Origin: JBPYFK01 sp051984675
Lineage (GTDB): Bacteria; Actinomycetota; Actinomycetes; Mycobacteriales; Pseudonocardiaceae
Direction: 5' to 3'
NCBI GenBank assembly: GCA_051984675.1
Contig: JBPYFK010000008.1
Coordinates: 62,001-126,000, forward strand
DNA: 64,000 bases
This document shows, in pieces, positions 17,592 through 25,712 of the stretch. The notes below the pieces were generated by a model that did not search any database, was not told the origin of the DNA, and worked only from the letters and a program-made list of their open reading frames with translations. The position numbers and the translations under genes are program-made. The first letter of the stretch is position 1. Each line of letters begins with the position of its first letter.

Positions 17592-18320
17592 TTACTTGCC
17601 CTTGCGGCTAGCGCGCTGGATGGTGCGCATCTTGGCACCCTGCGGAACCGGCCCCTTCGGCATCGCGTTGCCCCGGCTGGCCAGTGCGGACAACCGCTTT
17701 TCCAGCGAGTCGATCTGGCCCTGGTTGATGTTGCGGGGCAGCTTCATCAGGCGGGACTGCAGCTTCCGCAGCGGAATCTGGTCCTCGCCGTCACCGACGG
17801 TGATCTCGTAGATCGGGGTGTCGCCGACGAGCCGGGACACCCGCTTCTTCTCCTGGGCGATCAGCGACTTCACCCGATGGTCGACGCCCTCGCCGACGAG
17901 CACCACGCCCGGGCGGCCGATCAGCCGGTGCACGGCGTCGAGCTGCGCGGTTCCAGCTACGGCCTGGGTGAGCCGCCACTGGCCGCGCAGGTTGTCCAGC
18001 GCCCACGCGGCAGCACCGGGCTGCCCTTCCGCCTTGCGGTAGACGTTCGACTGGACGCGCCGGCCGAAGATCATGACCGCGGCAAGCACGCCGAGCGCGA
18101 TGCCCGCCGGCAGGACGATGAACTGCATACCGAACGGGATGCCGAGCAGGAAGACCAGGACGGCGATGCCGACGAACGCGCCCAGCATGAACGGGAGGAG
18201 CTTGGGATCCTCCCGGCGTTGCATCTTGAACGCCTCGAAGACCTGCTTCACGCGCGCCCAGCGTTCCTGCCGCTTCTGCTTGGCCGCTGCTTTGGCGGCG
18301 GCGTTGTCCTGCTTGGCCAT
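17592..18320 (-). CDS. DUF4191 membrane protein
   Basis: A 242-aa conserved actinobacterial protein. A basic N-terminus rich in Lys and Ala (MAKQDNAAAKAAAKQKRQER) precedes two adjacent transmembrane segments (residues about 42-90, PFMLGAFVGIAVLVFLLGIP and FIVLPAGIALGVLAAVMIFG). A soluble domain with LIGRPGVVLVGEG follows, and the tail is basic. It lies 67 bp downstream of lipA on the same strand, as in M. tuberculosis (Rv2219 next to lipA), so it is probably cotranscribed. The role is unknown; constant linkage to lipA hints at lipoate metabolism or membrane association. Confidence 0.88.
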   Translation of the reverse strand: MAKQDNAAAKAAAKQKRQERWARVKQVFEAFKMQRREDPKLLPFMLGAFVGIAVLVFLLGIPFGMQFIVLPAGIALGVLAAVMIFGRRVQSNVYRKAEGQPGAAAWALDNLRGQWRLTQAVAGTAQLDAVHRLIGRPGVVLVGEGVDHRVKSLIAQEKKRVSRLVGDTPIYEITVGDGEDQIPLRKLQSRLMKLPRNINQGQIDSLEKRLSALASRGNAMPKGPVPQGAKMRTIQRASRKGK

Positions 18321-18387
18321 GGTCTTCAGGATACGGCGGCGCGGCGGCGAGGTGCAGACGTGGTCCGTGGCTGTCGCGGACCTGTGA

Positions 18388-19389
18388 TCAGCGGGCGAGC
18401 AGGCTGCTGGCTTCCTGCGCCGCCGTACCGGCTTCGGCCAGGTGCGCGAGGTTGTCCGGCAGGGTCATTCCCCGGTGTTCGGCCGCCTTCGCGTACAACC
18501 TGCCGGCCCGGTAGGAGGACCGCACCAGGGGACCGGCCATCACACCGGGGAACCCGATGCGCTCGGCCGCCTTGGTGTGCTCGACGAACTCCTCGGGCCG
18601 CACCCACCGGTCCACCGGGTGGTGCCGGGCGCTCGGCCGCAGGTACTGCGTGATCGTGATGATGTCGCAACCGGCCTCGTGCAGATCCCGCAGCGCCGGC
18701 TCGACCTCGTCGGGCGTCTCACCCATACCCAGGATCAGGTTCGACTTGGTCACCAGTCCCGCTTCCCGGGCCATTGTGAGCACCTTCAGCGACCGCTCGT
18801 AGCGGAACGCCGGCCGGATGCGCTTGAACAGCCGAGGCACGGTCTCCACGTTGTGCGCCAGCACCTCGGGCCGCGAGGAGAACACCTCGGCGAGCTGCTC
18901 GGGCTCGGCGTTGAAGTCCGGGATCAACAGCTCCACACCCGTGCCGGGGTTGAGCGCGTGAATCTCGCGCACCGTCTCCGCGTACAGCCACGCGCCGCCG
19001 TCGTCGAGGTCGTCGCGGGCCACCCCGGTCACCGTGGAGTACCGCAGGCCCATCGCCTGCACCGACTCCGCCACCCGGCGCGGCTCGCCGGTGTCGAGCG
19101 CGGCGGGCCTGCCGGTGTCGATCTGGCAGAAGTCACAGCGGCGGGTGCACTGATCACCGCCGATGAGGAAGGTCGCCTCGCGGTCCTCCCAGCATTCGAA
19201 GATGTTCGGGCACCCCGCCTCCTCGCAGACGGTGTGCAGCCCCTCCCGGCGCACCAGGCTCTTCAGCTCCTGGTACTCCGGCCCCATCTTGGCCCGGGTC
19301 CTGATCCACGACGGCTTCTTCTCGATAGGCGTCTGGCTGTTGCGCGCCTCCAGGCGCAACAACTTCCGCCCCTCCGGCGAGACACTCAC
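18388..19389 (-). CDS. lipA: Lipoyl synthase
   Basis: Radical-SAM enzyme (333 aa) that inserts two sulfur atoms into protein-bound octanoyl groups. Both iron-sulfur clusters are visible: the auxiliary cluster in CEEAGCPNIFEC and the radical SAM cluster in CTRRCDFC. The terminal RSSY motif that also ligates the auxiliary cluster occurs in VRSSYRAGRLY. Length and start (MSVSPEGRKLLRLEARN) are typical. It acts after LipB (21954-22703) to make the lipoyl groups of the E2 protein at 23816-25672. Confidence 0.97.
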   Translation of the reverse strand: MSVSPEGRKLLRLEARNSQTPIEKKPSWIRTRAKMGPEYQELKSLVRREGLHTVCEEAGCPNIFECWEDREATFLIGGDQCTRRCDFCQIDTGRPAALDTGEPRRVAESVQAMGLRYSTVTGVARDDLDDGGAWLYAETVREIHALNPGTGVELLIPDFNAEPEQLAEVFSSRPEVLAHNVETVPRLFKRIRPAFRYERSLKVLTMAREAGLVTKSNLILGMGETPDEVEPALRDLHEAGCDIITITQYLRPSARHHPVDRWVRPEEFVEHTKAAERIGFPGVMAGPLVRSSYRAGRLYAKAAEHRGMTLPDNLAHLAEAGTAAQEASSLLAR

Positions 19390-19459
19390 GCTCGACAGGC
19401 TACGCCTCCGCCGCCGAAGATCAGCGCGGGTCCGGCGCGCCCCCGGTCAGCTCGGCAGC

Positions 19460-19488
19460 CCGCGACCACGGCGCTTGCGTGGTCGCGG
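19460..19488 (-). terminator. Hairpin downstream of the 194-aa gene
   Basis: Perfect 10-bp inverted repeat CCGCGACCAC / GTGGTCGCGG with a nine-base loop, 125 bp past the stop codon of the minus-strand gene 19614-20198 and before lipA. Probable terminator. The rest of 19390-19613 shows nothing recognisable. Confidence 0.55.
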
Positions 19489-19613
19489 TCCACTTGGCCG
19501 CCAGGCCGAGTCCGCTGTGTTCGGCTATGACCTTGCTCACCACCGAGCAGCGGGCGGGCGGGGCGGCCTAGCGGCGCTGCCGTCCGCTCTGTCGGCTCCG
19601 CCGTCCCTGGTGG

Positions 19614-20198
19614 CTAGCTGCTGGGGATCAGCTTGCGCAGGCGGGGAAGCATCGGCTTCTTGGCCCGGCGAGCCTCCGGCGGGGTGTCGGTGCTCGCGGT
19701 GCCGGTGCTTGCGGTGTTGGTTGTTTCGGTGCCGGTTTCTTCCGGGCCCACACGCAACAGCCGCAGGAAGGCGGAGCCGATGCGCGCGATGTCCTCGGCT
19801 GGCTCGCCGAGGTCGGCCAGGCCCGAGGCCAGCCCGAGCAGCCGCTGCTCGCGCTGGAAACACCTCCGCAGCAGCTCCGACGGGTGCTGCGCATGGTCCT
19901 CGAGGACCCGGCGCAGGACAGGGTGCTCGGCCGCAGCCTGGCGCCACGCACGCGTCACCGCCTGCACGCGGTCGGCATGCGGGTCTTCTTCGGCGACCGC
20001 GAGCGCGACGCCGATCCGGCCGGTGAGGGCCTGAGTCCAGGTGTAGTGCAGGGCGGCAAGCAGTTCTTCGGTGCTGGCGAACGCGGCTTGCGCGGCGGGA
20101 ATCCGTTCGATGTCGAGCGGCTCGTCCGGGTGCTGGCGGGCGAAGTCGATGGCCCGCTCGGTCGCGTGCTGCCGCTGGTAGAAGTCGTCCCAGGTCAT
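19614..20198 (-). CDS. Conserved hypothetical protein, mostly helical
   Basis: A 194-aa protein not recognised as a named family. The ATG at 20196-20198 is preceded by GGAGG at seven bases, which fixes the start. Residues 1-150 look all-helical and charged (MTWDDFYQRQHATERAIDFA, HYTWTQALTGRIGVALAVAE). The tail is a low-complexity Thr/Ser/Glu stretch (TGTETTNTASTGTASTDT) followed by a basic end (RRAKKPMLPRLRKLIPSS). That stretch is coded by a 15-bp tandem repeat. It is divergent from the TetR gene at 20308, and palindromes in the 109-bp gap suggest control by that repressor. It could be a co-regulated partner of the F420 oxidoreductase; the function is unknown. Confidence 0.75.
   Translation of the reverse strand: MTWDDFYQRQHATERAIDFARQHPDEPLDIERIPAAQAAFASTEELLAALHYTWTQALTGRIGVALAVAEEDPHADRVQAVTRAWRQAAAEHPVLRRVLEDHAQHPSELLRRCFQREQRLLGLASGLADLGEPAEDIARIGSAFLRLLRVGPEETGTETTNTASTGTASTDTPPEARRAKKPMLPRLRKLIPSS
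19686..19735 (+). repeat. 15-bp tandem repeat within the 194-aa gene
   Basis: Three and a third 15-bp units (19686-19700, 19701-19715, 19716-19730 and the start of a fourth; core CGGTGCTTGCGGT) encode the Thr/Ser-rich C-terminal stretch in frame. Confidence 0.75.
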
Positions 20199-20235
20199 GG
20201 CGAACCTCCGAACGTGGCATACCCAAGGTGTGCGG

Positions 20236-20250
20236 CATACCATCGGTATG
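20236..20250. promoter_or_regulatory. Palindromic operator 1 of the TetR locus
   Basis: CATACC-ATC-GGTATG, perfect six-base arms, 38 bp upstream of the 194-aa gene and 57 bp upstream of the TetR start. A candidate repressor site. Confidence 0.6.
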
Positions 20251-20256
20251 TGACAG

Positions 20257-20289
20257 TACCGACAGTATCATGCGTACGTACTGTCGGTA
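20257..20289. promoter_or_regulatory. Palindromic operator 2 of the TetR locus
   Basis: Perfect 11-bp inverted repeat TACCGACAGTA (20257-20267) / TACTGTCGGTA (20279-20289) with an 11-bp spacer, ending 18 bp before the TetR start. Its position over the divergent promoters fits autoregulation plus control of the 194-aa gene. Confidence 0.7.
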
Positions 20290-20307
20290 TGGCCTACGGT
20301 CGTGAGC

Positions 20308-20949
20308 ATGGCTACAGGGCAAGCGGCAGCCGGGGGGCAATCCAGGCGGACGGAGTACACCGAGACGACACGCCGCGCCTTGGTGGACGCCGCCGTGGAG
20401 TTGTTCAGCGCGCGCGGGTACGCCGGCACCTCGTTGGACGAGGTAGTCAAGCGAGCCCGGGTCACCAAGGGCGCCCTGTACCACCACTTCGCCGGCAAGC
20501 AGGCGCTGTTCCTTGCCGCCTTCGAAGCCGTCGAGCGGGAAGTGGTGGAGCGCCTGGCGCAGGTCAACGGCGAGGAGCCGAGCGATCCGTGGAGTGTCGC
20601 CAAGGCGCGTTTGCACGCGTTCCTGCGGGTGTGCCTGGAGCCCGCCTACCAGCAGATCGTCACGCTGGACGGCCCCGCCGTGATGGGGTGGAAGGAACAC
20701 CGCGGCGCTGAGGAGCGCCACACGTTCGGCATCATCCGGCAGACCATCGGCGCCCTGATCGACTCCGGCGAGATCACGGCGATGCCGCTCGGCGCGCTCT
20801 CCACGGTCGTGTTCGGCGCGCTGTCCGCGGGCGCAACCGCGATCGCCGGGTCACCCGAACCGGAGCGGACCAGCGCCGAGGTCGGCCACTGCGTCGAGCG
20901 GCTCCTGGAGGGACTGCGCCGGGGAGCGGATGAGAGTGATGCGGGCTAG
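20308..20949 (+). CDS. TetR/AcrR-family transcriptional regulator
   Basis: A 213-aa repressor. The N-terminal helix-turn-helix is clear (TRRALVDAAVELFSARGY, then TSLDEVVKRARVTKGALYHH), with KQALFLAAFEAVE following. The rest is a helical ligand-binding domain ending near RTSAEVGHCVERLLEGL. The ATG at 20308 is used; a GTG at 20302 is also possible. No ribosome binding site is seen, so the transcript may be leaderless. It lies 25 bp upstream of the F420 oxidoreductase and probably in one operon with it, while the 194-aa gene is divergent. The effector may be a substrate of the oxidoreductase, but this is not shown by sequence. Confidence 0.92.
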   Translation: MATGQAAAGGQSRRTEYTETTRRALVDAAVELFSARGYAGTSLDEVVKRARVTKGALYHHFAGKQALFLAAFEAVEREVVERLAQVNGEEPSDPWSVAKARLHAFLRVCLEPAYQQIVTLDGPAVMGWKEHRGAEERHTFGIIRQTIGALIDSGEITAMPLGALSTVVFGALSAGATAIAGSPEPERTSAEVGHCVERLLEGLRRGADESDAG

Positions 20950-20974
20950 CCGTGTTGGATTAACGTGGGGACGC

Positions 20975-21922
20975 GTGAGCGAGGGAGTCAAACTCAGGAT
21001 CTTCACCGAGCCCCAGCAAGGGGCCACCTACGACGACCTGCTGCGGGTCGCTCAGACCGCGGAAAGCGCCGGTTATGACGCGTTCTTCCGGTCCGACCAC
21101 TACCTCAAGATGGGATCGGTGACCGGCCGTCCCGGTCCCACCGACGCCTGGGTCACGCTTGCCGGGCTCGCCCGGGAAACGTCCCGGCTGCGATTGGGCA
21201 CGCTGATGAGCGCCGGCACGTTCCGGCTTCCCGGGCCACTGGCGATCTCGGTGGCCCAGGTGGACCAGATGTCCGGTGGGCGAATCGAACTCGGACTCGG
21301 CAGCGGCTGGTACCAGCAGGAACACACCGCTTACGGCATCCCGTTCCCCGAACTCAAGGAGCGCTTCGAGCGCTACACCGAGCAGCTTGAGATCGTCACC
21401 GGGCTGTGGGACACGCCCGAGGGGGAGACCTTCAACTACTCGGGCACGCACTACCAGCTCGTCGACTCACCGGCCCTGCCCAAACCCGTGCAGCGGCCCC
21501 GACCGCCGGTGCTGATCGGGGGCGGCGGCAAGAAGAAGACGCCGATGCTCGCCGCACGCTTCGCGGACGAGTTCAACCTGCCGTTCGTGGACATCGACAC
21601 CGCAGTAGCGCAGTACGACCGGGTGGCGGCGGCGTGCGAGGAGGTCGGTCGCGATCCGTCCGAGATCGTGCGCTCAGCGGCTCTGGTGCTGTGCGTCGGC
21701 AAAGACGAGGCGGAACTCGCCCGCCGTGCCCGCGCGATCGGGCGGGAGGTTCCCGAACTGCGCGTCAACGGCCTCGCCGGGACACCCGACGAGGCCGTGG
21801 ACAAGATCGAGACCTGGCGAGAGCGCACCGGGATCACCCGGATCTACCTGCAGGTCCTGGACCTCAGCGACCTCGATCACCTGGAGCTGGTCGCCTCCGA
21901 GGTGGTTCCGAGGCTGGGCTGA
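20975..21922 (+). CDS. LLM-class F420-dependent oxidoreductase
   Basis: A 315-aa luciferase-like TIM-barrel enzyme of the F420-dependent group. Typical segments are KLRIFTEPQQGATYDDLLR, FFRSDHYLKM, RLRLGTLMSAGTFRLPG, RIELGLGSGWYQQEH and the C-terminal RIYLQVLDLSDLDHLEL. The GTG at 20975 was chosen because GGGG precedes it and the barrel starts immediately after; the earlier in-frame start at 20930 would overlap the TetR gene. F420 is known from this order, and a second F420-type protein is encoded at 53864-54289. The substrate is unknown; its expression is probably tied to the TetR regulator. Confidence 0.87.
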   Translation: MSEGVKLRIFTEPQQGATYDDLLRVAQTAESAGYDAFFRSDHYLKMGSVTGRPGPTDAWVTLAGLARETSRLRLGTLMSAGTFRLPGPLAISVAQVDQMSGGRIELGLGSGWYQQEHTAYGIPFPELKERFERYTEQLEIVTGLWDTPEGETFNYSGTHYQLVDSPALPKPVQRPRPPVLIGGGGKKKTPMLAARFADEFNLPFVDIDTAVAQYDRVAAACEEVGRDPSEIVRSAALVLCVGKDEAELARRARAIGREVPELRVNGLAGTPDEAVDKIETWRERTGITRIYLQVLDLSDLDHLELVASEVVPRLG

Positions 21923-21953
21923 GCACTGGGCTTGAGCGGTACCGGGCCTGGAC

Positions 21954-22703
21954 TTAGCGCAGGGTCGAGTCGAGCTGCAGGGTGACGCCGGCCGCTTCGG
22001 GAGCCGAGCGGCGGACGATGTCGCGCTCGCTGACGGGTAGAGCGCCCTGCACTGCGTCCAGCACACCGCGCTGGACCAGCGGCATCACCTCGGCCACCGG
22101 GACGTCCCGACCCAGCTCGGTGGCCAGCGACGTCACACCAGCGTCGCTGATCCCGCACGGGATGATGCGGTCGAAGTGGGCCAGGTCCGCGTTGCAGTTC
22201 AACTCCAGGCCGTGCATGGTCACGCCCTGCTGCACCCTGATGCCGATAGCGGCGATCTTGCGCTCGGGGCGGGTGCCGTCGGCCGGCAGCCACACCCCGC
22301 TACGACCGTCCACCCGCCCGGTGTCCAGGCCGAACTGGTCGCAGACCCAGATCAGCGCCTGTTCGATGCGCCGGACGTAGTCGACGACGTCGACCGGGTC
22401 GGCCAGCTGCAGGATCGGGTAGCCGACGATCTGACCGGGCCCGTGCCAGGTGATCTTGCCGCCGCGATCGACGTCGATCACCGGCGTGCCATCCTGCGGC
22501 CGGTCCTCGGGGGAGGTGCGCTTCCCTGCCGTGTAGACCGACGGGTGCTGAAGCAGCAACAACGTGTCGCTACCGGTCCCGGCAGCACGGGCCGCGGCGA
22601 GTTCCTTCTGCAGTTCCCACGCTTCGAGGTAATCGATGGTTCCCAGGTTCCGCACCTCAACGGGGTCGGACGAGGCACGGCACGAACCGTTCAAGCGACT
22701 CAC
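21954..22703 (-). CDS. lipB: Lipoyl(octanoyl) transferase
   Basis: Transfers octanoate from acyl carrier protein to the lipoyl-domain lysine, the first step of lipoate synthesis (249 aa). Family signatures are QHPSVYTAGKRT, the strongly conserved RGGKITWHGPGQIVGYPIL, KIAAIGIRVQQGVTMHGLEL and the catalytic Cys in IIPCGI. It is downstream of the TIGR01777 gene on the same strand, separated by an 18-bp tandem repeat. In M. tuberculosis lipB and lipA are adjacent; here the TetR locus has been inserted between them. Confidence 0.97.
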   Translation of the reverse strand: MSRLNGSCRASSDPVEVRNLGTIDYLEAWELQKELAAARAAGTGSDTLLLLQHPSVYTAGKRTSPEDRPQDGTPVIDVDRGGKITWHGPGQIVGYPILQLADPVDVVDYVRRIEQALIWVCDQFGLDTGRVDGRSGVWLPADGTRPERKIAAIGIRVQQGVTMHGLELNCNADLAHFDRIIPCGISDAGVTSLATELGRDVPVAEVMPLVQRGVLDAVQGALPVSERDIVRRSAPEAAGVTLQLDSTLR

Positions 22704-22720
22704 TCGGCCGAGGCTACTAC

Positions 22721-22764
22721 GTACCCAGGAACAGCTCCGTACCCAGGAACAGCTCCGTACCCAG
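22721..22764 (-). repeat. 18-bp tandem repeat before lipB
   Basis: Two exact units (22721-22738, 22739-22756; GTACCCAGGAACAGCTCC) plus a partial third (22757-22764) fill most of the 67-bp spacer between the upstream gene's stop codon and the lipB start. Confidence 0.9.
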
Positions 22765-22770
22765 CAGCGG

Positions 22771-23667
22771 TCAGTTCGCGGAAGCGACGGCCGCGCCCAG
22801 CGCGGCGGCCAGGCACGGGTGCTGGAAGCTGAACCCCGCCCGTTCCAGCACGCGCGGCACGGCGCGCTGGCCGGCTAGCGCGGCTTCTTCCGCGAGCTCA
22901 CCGAGCACCGCGCGCAACGCGAAACCGGGAACCACCCAGGGCGCGGGCCTGCCCAGAGCGTCCCCGAGAGTTCTGGTGAACTCGGCGTTGGTCACCGGCT
23001 TCGGACCGGTGAGGTTGACCGGACCGGAGACCTCGGGCTGTTCGAGCGTGAAGCGGATCGCGGAGATCTCGTCGTCCAGCGAGATCCACGGCATGTACTG
23101 CTCTCCGTTGCCGAGCTGCCCGCCGAGGAAGAAGGCGAACAGCGGTTTGAGCTGGCCGAGCAGGCCGCCCGAAGGGGCGAGCACCAGTCCGGTACGCAGG
23201 CGTACGACGCGCACCCCGGCGTCCTGGGCCGGGGCGGTGGCCTCTTCCCAGCGTTGGCACAGGTCGGCCAGGAACCCAGTGCCCGGCGCAGCCGACTCGG
23301 TGAGCACCTCGTCGCCGCGGTCGCCGTAGTAGCCCACGGCTGAGGCGTTGGCCAGCACCGGCACCCCGCGCTCCGCGGCGGCCTTGGCCAGCACCCGGGT
23401 CGGGATCGTGCGAGAATCCACCAGCTCACGTTTGCGCTGGTCGGTCCACCGCTTGCGGCCCATCGGCGCGCCGCAGAGGTTGACCACGGCGTCCGCGCCA
23501 TCCAGCGCGTCCGGGTCGAGGCGGCCGAGGGGCGGTTCCCACCCGCGCTCGTCGGGGGCAGCCGGTTTCCGCCGTACCAGCCGGATCACCTCGTGGCGGG
23601 CCTCCCGCAGTGCGGCGACGAGGTTGGTGCCGATCAAACCGGACGAACCGGCCACGACTACGCGCAT
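22771..23667 (-). CDS. TIGR01777-family NAD(P)-binding epimerase-like protein
   Basis: A 298-aa extended short-chain dehydrogenase-like protein of the SulA/YfcH group (Rv2216 homologue). It has the nucleotide-binding motif MRVVVAGSSGLIGTNLVAAL, the family markers VVNLCGAPMGRKRW and ASAVGYYGDRGDEVL, and the C-terminal DUF1731 region ending FQHPCLAAALGAAV. The ATG at 23665-23667 starts exactly at the Rossmann strand. It sits between the E2 gene and lipB as in M. tuberculosis. It lacks a proven reaction. Confidence 0.9.
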   Translation of the reverse strand: MRVVVAGSSGLIGTNLVAALREARHEVIRLVRRKPAAPDERGWEPPLGRLDPDALDGADAVVNLCGAPMGRKRWTDQRKRELVDSRTIPTRVLAKAAAERGVPVLANASAVGYYGDRGDEVLTESAAPGTGFLADLCQRWEEATAPAQDAGVRVVRLRTGLVLAPSGGLLGQLKPLFAFFLGGQLGNGEQYMPWISLDDEISAIRFTLEQPEVSGPVNLTGPKPVTNAEFTRTLGDALGRPAPWVVPGFALRAVLGELAEEAALAGQRAVPRVLERAGFSFQHPCLAAALGAAVASAN

Positions 23668-23760
23668 GGTGCCGATACTGGCGTAATGATCGCGTCGACG
23701 CGAGGCGGCTTGCTGCGACAACGTCGCAACGACTTCATTACGGTGCGTGGCGCGAATACG

Positions 23761-23791
23761 ACAGGGCCACCCGTGTGGCGGGTGGCCCTGT
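23761..23791 (-). terminator. Terminator of the lpd-E2 operon
   Basis: Perfect 12-bp stem ACAGGGCCACCC / GGGTGGCCCTGT with a seven-base loop, 25 bp past the E2 stop codon. It lacks a U tract, as is common in actinobacteria. Confidence 0.85.
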
Positions 23792-23815
23792 TCGCTCTGT
23801 TGGCCTAACGCGTGA

Positions 23816-25672
23816 TCAGAGGCCGAGGTCAGCCTCGAACGCGCCCTCCTCCAGCCGGTGCTTCACGGTGTTGAGGAACCTCGCGGCGTCCGCGCCGTCC
23901 ACCAGGCGGTGGTCGTAGGACAGCGAGAGGTAGACCATCGACCGGATCGCGATCGTGTCGCCCCCGGCCTCGTCGGTGACGACCACCGGACGCTTGACGA
24001 CCGTGCCGGTGCCGAGGATGCCCACCTGCGGTGGGTTCACGATCGGCGTGTCGAACAGCGCGCCCCGGCTGCCGGTGTTGGTCAGCGTGAACGTGCCACC
24101 ACCCAGCTCGTCCGGCTTGATCTTGTTCTGCCGGGTGCGGTCGGCCACGTCGGCGATCTTGCGGGCCAGCCCGCCCAGGTTGAGGTCACCGGCGTCGTGG
24201 ATCACCGGCGAGAGCAGCCCCCGCTCGGTGTCCACCGCGATCGCCAGGTGCTCGGCGCCGTGGTAGGTGATCTCCTTGGTCTCTTCCTGAACCGACGCGT
24301 TCAGCTTCGGGTGCAGCTTGAGCGCCTCCACCGTCGCCTTGGCGAAGAACGGCAGGAAGCTCAGCTTCACACCTTCGAACGCCTCGAACGCCTGCTTTGC
24401 GCGTTCCCGCAACCGGGCGATCTTGGTGACGTCGACCTCGATCACGGTGCTGAGCTGGGCGGACGTCTGCAGCGACTCGACCATCCGGTTGGCCAGCAGC
24501 TGGCGCAGCCGGGACATCTTCTGCGTCGTGCCGCGCAGCGCCTCGGCCTCGGGCGACACCTCCAGCGAGACGGGCGCGCGGCTCGGGGTCGGCGCCTGGG
24601 CCGGTGCCGCCGCCTGGGCCGGCTCCGGCTGCTGGGCCTTCTCGATCGCCGCCTGCACGTCCTGCTTTCGGATACGGCCACCCACCCCGGTACCCGAGAT
24701 CGTCGACAGGTCGATGCCGTGCTGTGACGCCAGCTTGCGCACCAGCGGCGTCACGTACGGGCCGCCGGCCGGAGCCTCGGCCGACGCTGCTGGTGCCCGG
24801 CCATTGACCGCGGTCGCGGAGGTCGGCGCCTCCTCCGCGACAGCGGGGGCCGGGGCGGGCGTCGGCGCAGCAGCCGGCGTGGGTGCCTCAGCTGGGGCGG
24901 GCTGGGCCGCCTGCGGCTGGGCAGCTTGGGGCTGCGGAGCTTCCGGCTGGGGTGCTTCGGCCTGGGGTGCTTCCGGCTGGGGAGCCGGTGCCGCTTCGGC
25001 CGGCGGAGCCGCCGGTGCGGCGGGGGCCGCTGGGGCGGCGCCCTGCTCCCCGATGACCGCGAGCCGGGCACCGACCTCGACGGTCTCGTCCTCACCGGCG
25101 CTGATCTCCAGCACGGTGCCGGCGACCGGCGACGGGATTTCGGTGTCGACCTTGTCGGTGGAGACTTCGAGCAGGGGTTCGTCGACTTCGACGGTGTCGC
25201 CCTCCTGCTTGAGCCACCGGGTGATCGTGCCCTCGGTGACGCTCTCGCCGAGTGCCGGCATCTCGACCGGGGTGCCCGCGGCAGCCTGACCACCGCTGGG
25301 TGCCGCCGGCTCCGGCTCGGCAGGCGCGGCCGGGGCTGCCGCCGGCTCGGGAGCCGGTGCCGCTTCCGCGGGCGGCTGCTCGGCGGCTGGCTGCTCGGCT
25401 GCGGGCTGGGCCGCCGGAGCTCCCGCCTCCGCCGCGCTCTCCCCGATCACGGCGAGCTCGGCGCCGATCTCGACGGTTTCGTCCTCGCGGGCGATGATGC
25501 GTTGCAGAACGCCACCGGCCGGCGACGGGATTTCGGTGTCGACCTTGTCGGTGGAGACCTCGAGCAGGGGTTCGTCGACTTCGACGGTGTCGCCCTCCTG
25601 CTTGAGCCACCGGGTGATCGTGCCCTCGCTGACGCTCTCGCCGAGTGCCGGCATTTGGACTGAGAAGGCCAT
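23816..25672 (-). CDS. sucB: 2-oxoacid dehydrogenase E2 (dihydrolipoamide acyltransferase)
   Basis: Core acyltransferase of a 2-oxoacid dehydrogenase complex (618 aa), matching the mycobacterial DlaT/SucB protein that serves pyruvate dehydrogenase and peroxynitrite reductase. Two lipoyl domains (residues about 1-76 and 130-206) each carry the lipoylated Lys in STDKVDTEIPSP. They are joined by Ala/Pro/Glu linkers. A peripheral subunit-binding domain follows (VTPLVRKLASQHGIDLSTI) and then the catalytic domain with HRLVDGADAARFL. The start MAFSVQMPALGESV at 25670-25672 is the family start. It is 40 bp downstream of lpd. The DNA of the two lipoyl domains is almost identical over 136 bp. Whether it serves pyruvate, 2-oxoglutarate or both is not decided by sequence. 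Confidence 0.95.
   Translation of the reverse strand: MAFSVQMPALGESVSEGTITRWLKQEGDTVEVDEPLLEVSTDKVDTEIPSPAGGVLQRIIAREDETVEIGAELAVIGESAAEAGAPAAQPAAEQPAAEQPPAEAAPAPEPAAAPAAPAEPEPAAPSGGQAAAGTPVEMPALGESVTEGTITRWLKQEGDTVEVDEPLLEVSTDKVDTEIPSPVAGTVLEISAGEDETVEVGARLAVIGEQGAAPAAPAAPAAPPAEAAPAPQPEAPQAEAPQPEAPQPQAAQPQAAQPAPAEAPTPAAAPTPAPAPAVAEEAPTSATAVNGRAPAASAEAPAGGPYVTPLVRKLASQHGIDLSTISGTGVGGRIRKQDVQAAIEKAQQPEPAQAAAPAQAPTPSRAPVSLEVSPEAEALRGTTQKMSRLRQLLANRMVESLQTSAQLSTVIEVDVTKIARLRERAKQAFEAFEGVKLSFLPFFAKATVEALKLHPKLNASVQEETKEITYHGAEHLAIAVDTERGLLSPVIHDAGDLNLGGLARKIADVADRTRQNKIKPDELGGGTFTLTNTGSRGALFDTPIVNPPQVGILGTGTVVKRPVVVTDEAGGDTIAIRSMVYLSLSYDHRLVDGADAARFLNTVKHRLEEGAFEADLGL
25126..25261 (-). repeat. 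136-bp near-identical repeat, copy in lipoyl domain 2
   Basis: Matches 25519-25654 with two visible mismatches in 136 bases, 393 bp apart in direct orientation. It covers the second half of the lipoyl-domain DNA from its MPALGESV start to the lipoylated Lys region. Confidence 0.9.
25519..25654 (-). repeat. 136-bp near-identical repeat, copy in lipoyl domain 1
   Basis: Partner of 25126-25261. Such nucleotide identity, including third codon positions, exceeds what protein constraint needs and points to recent duplication or gene conversion. Confidence 0.9.
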
Positions 25673-25712
25673 CTCTTGCTGACTCCTCGTGTGCGTTGCT
25701 CGTGTTAGCCGC

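Noticed and set aside
22721..22764. CRISPR-like array
   Set aside because: Repeat units abut directly with no unique spacers and are only 18 bp, so this is a simple tandem repeat.
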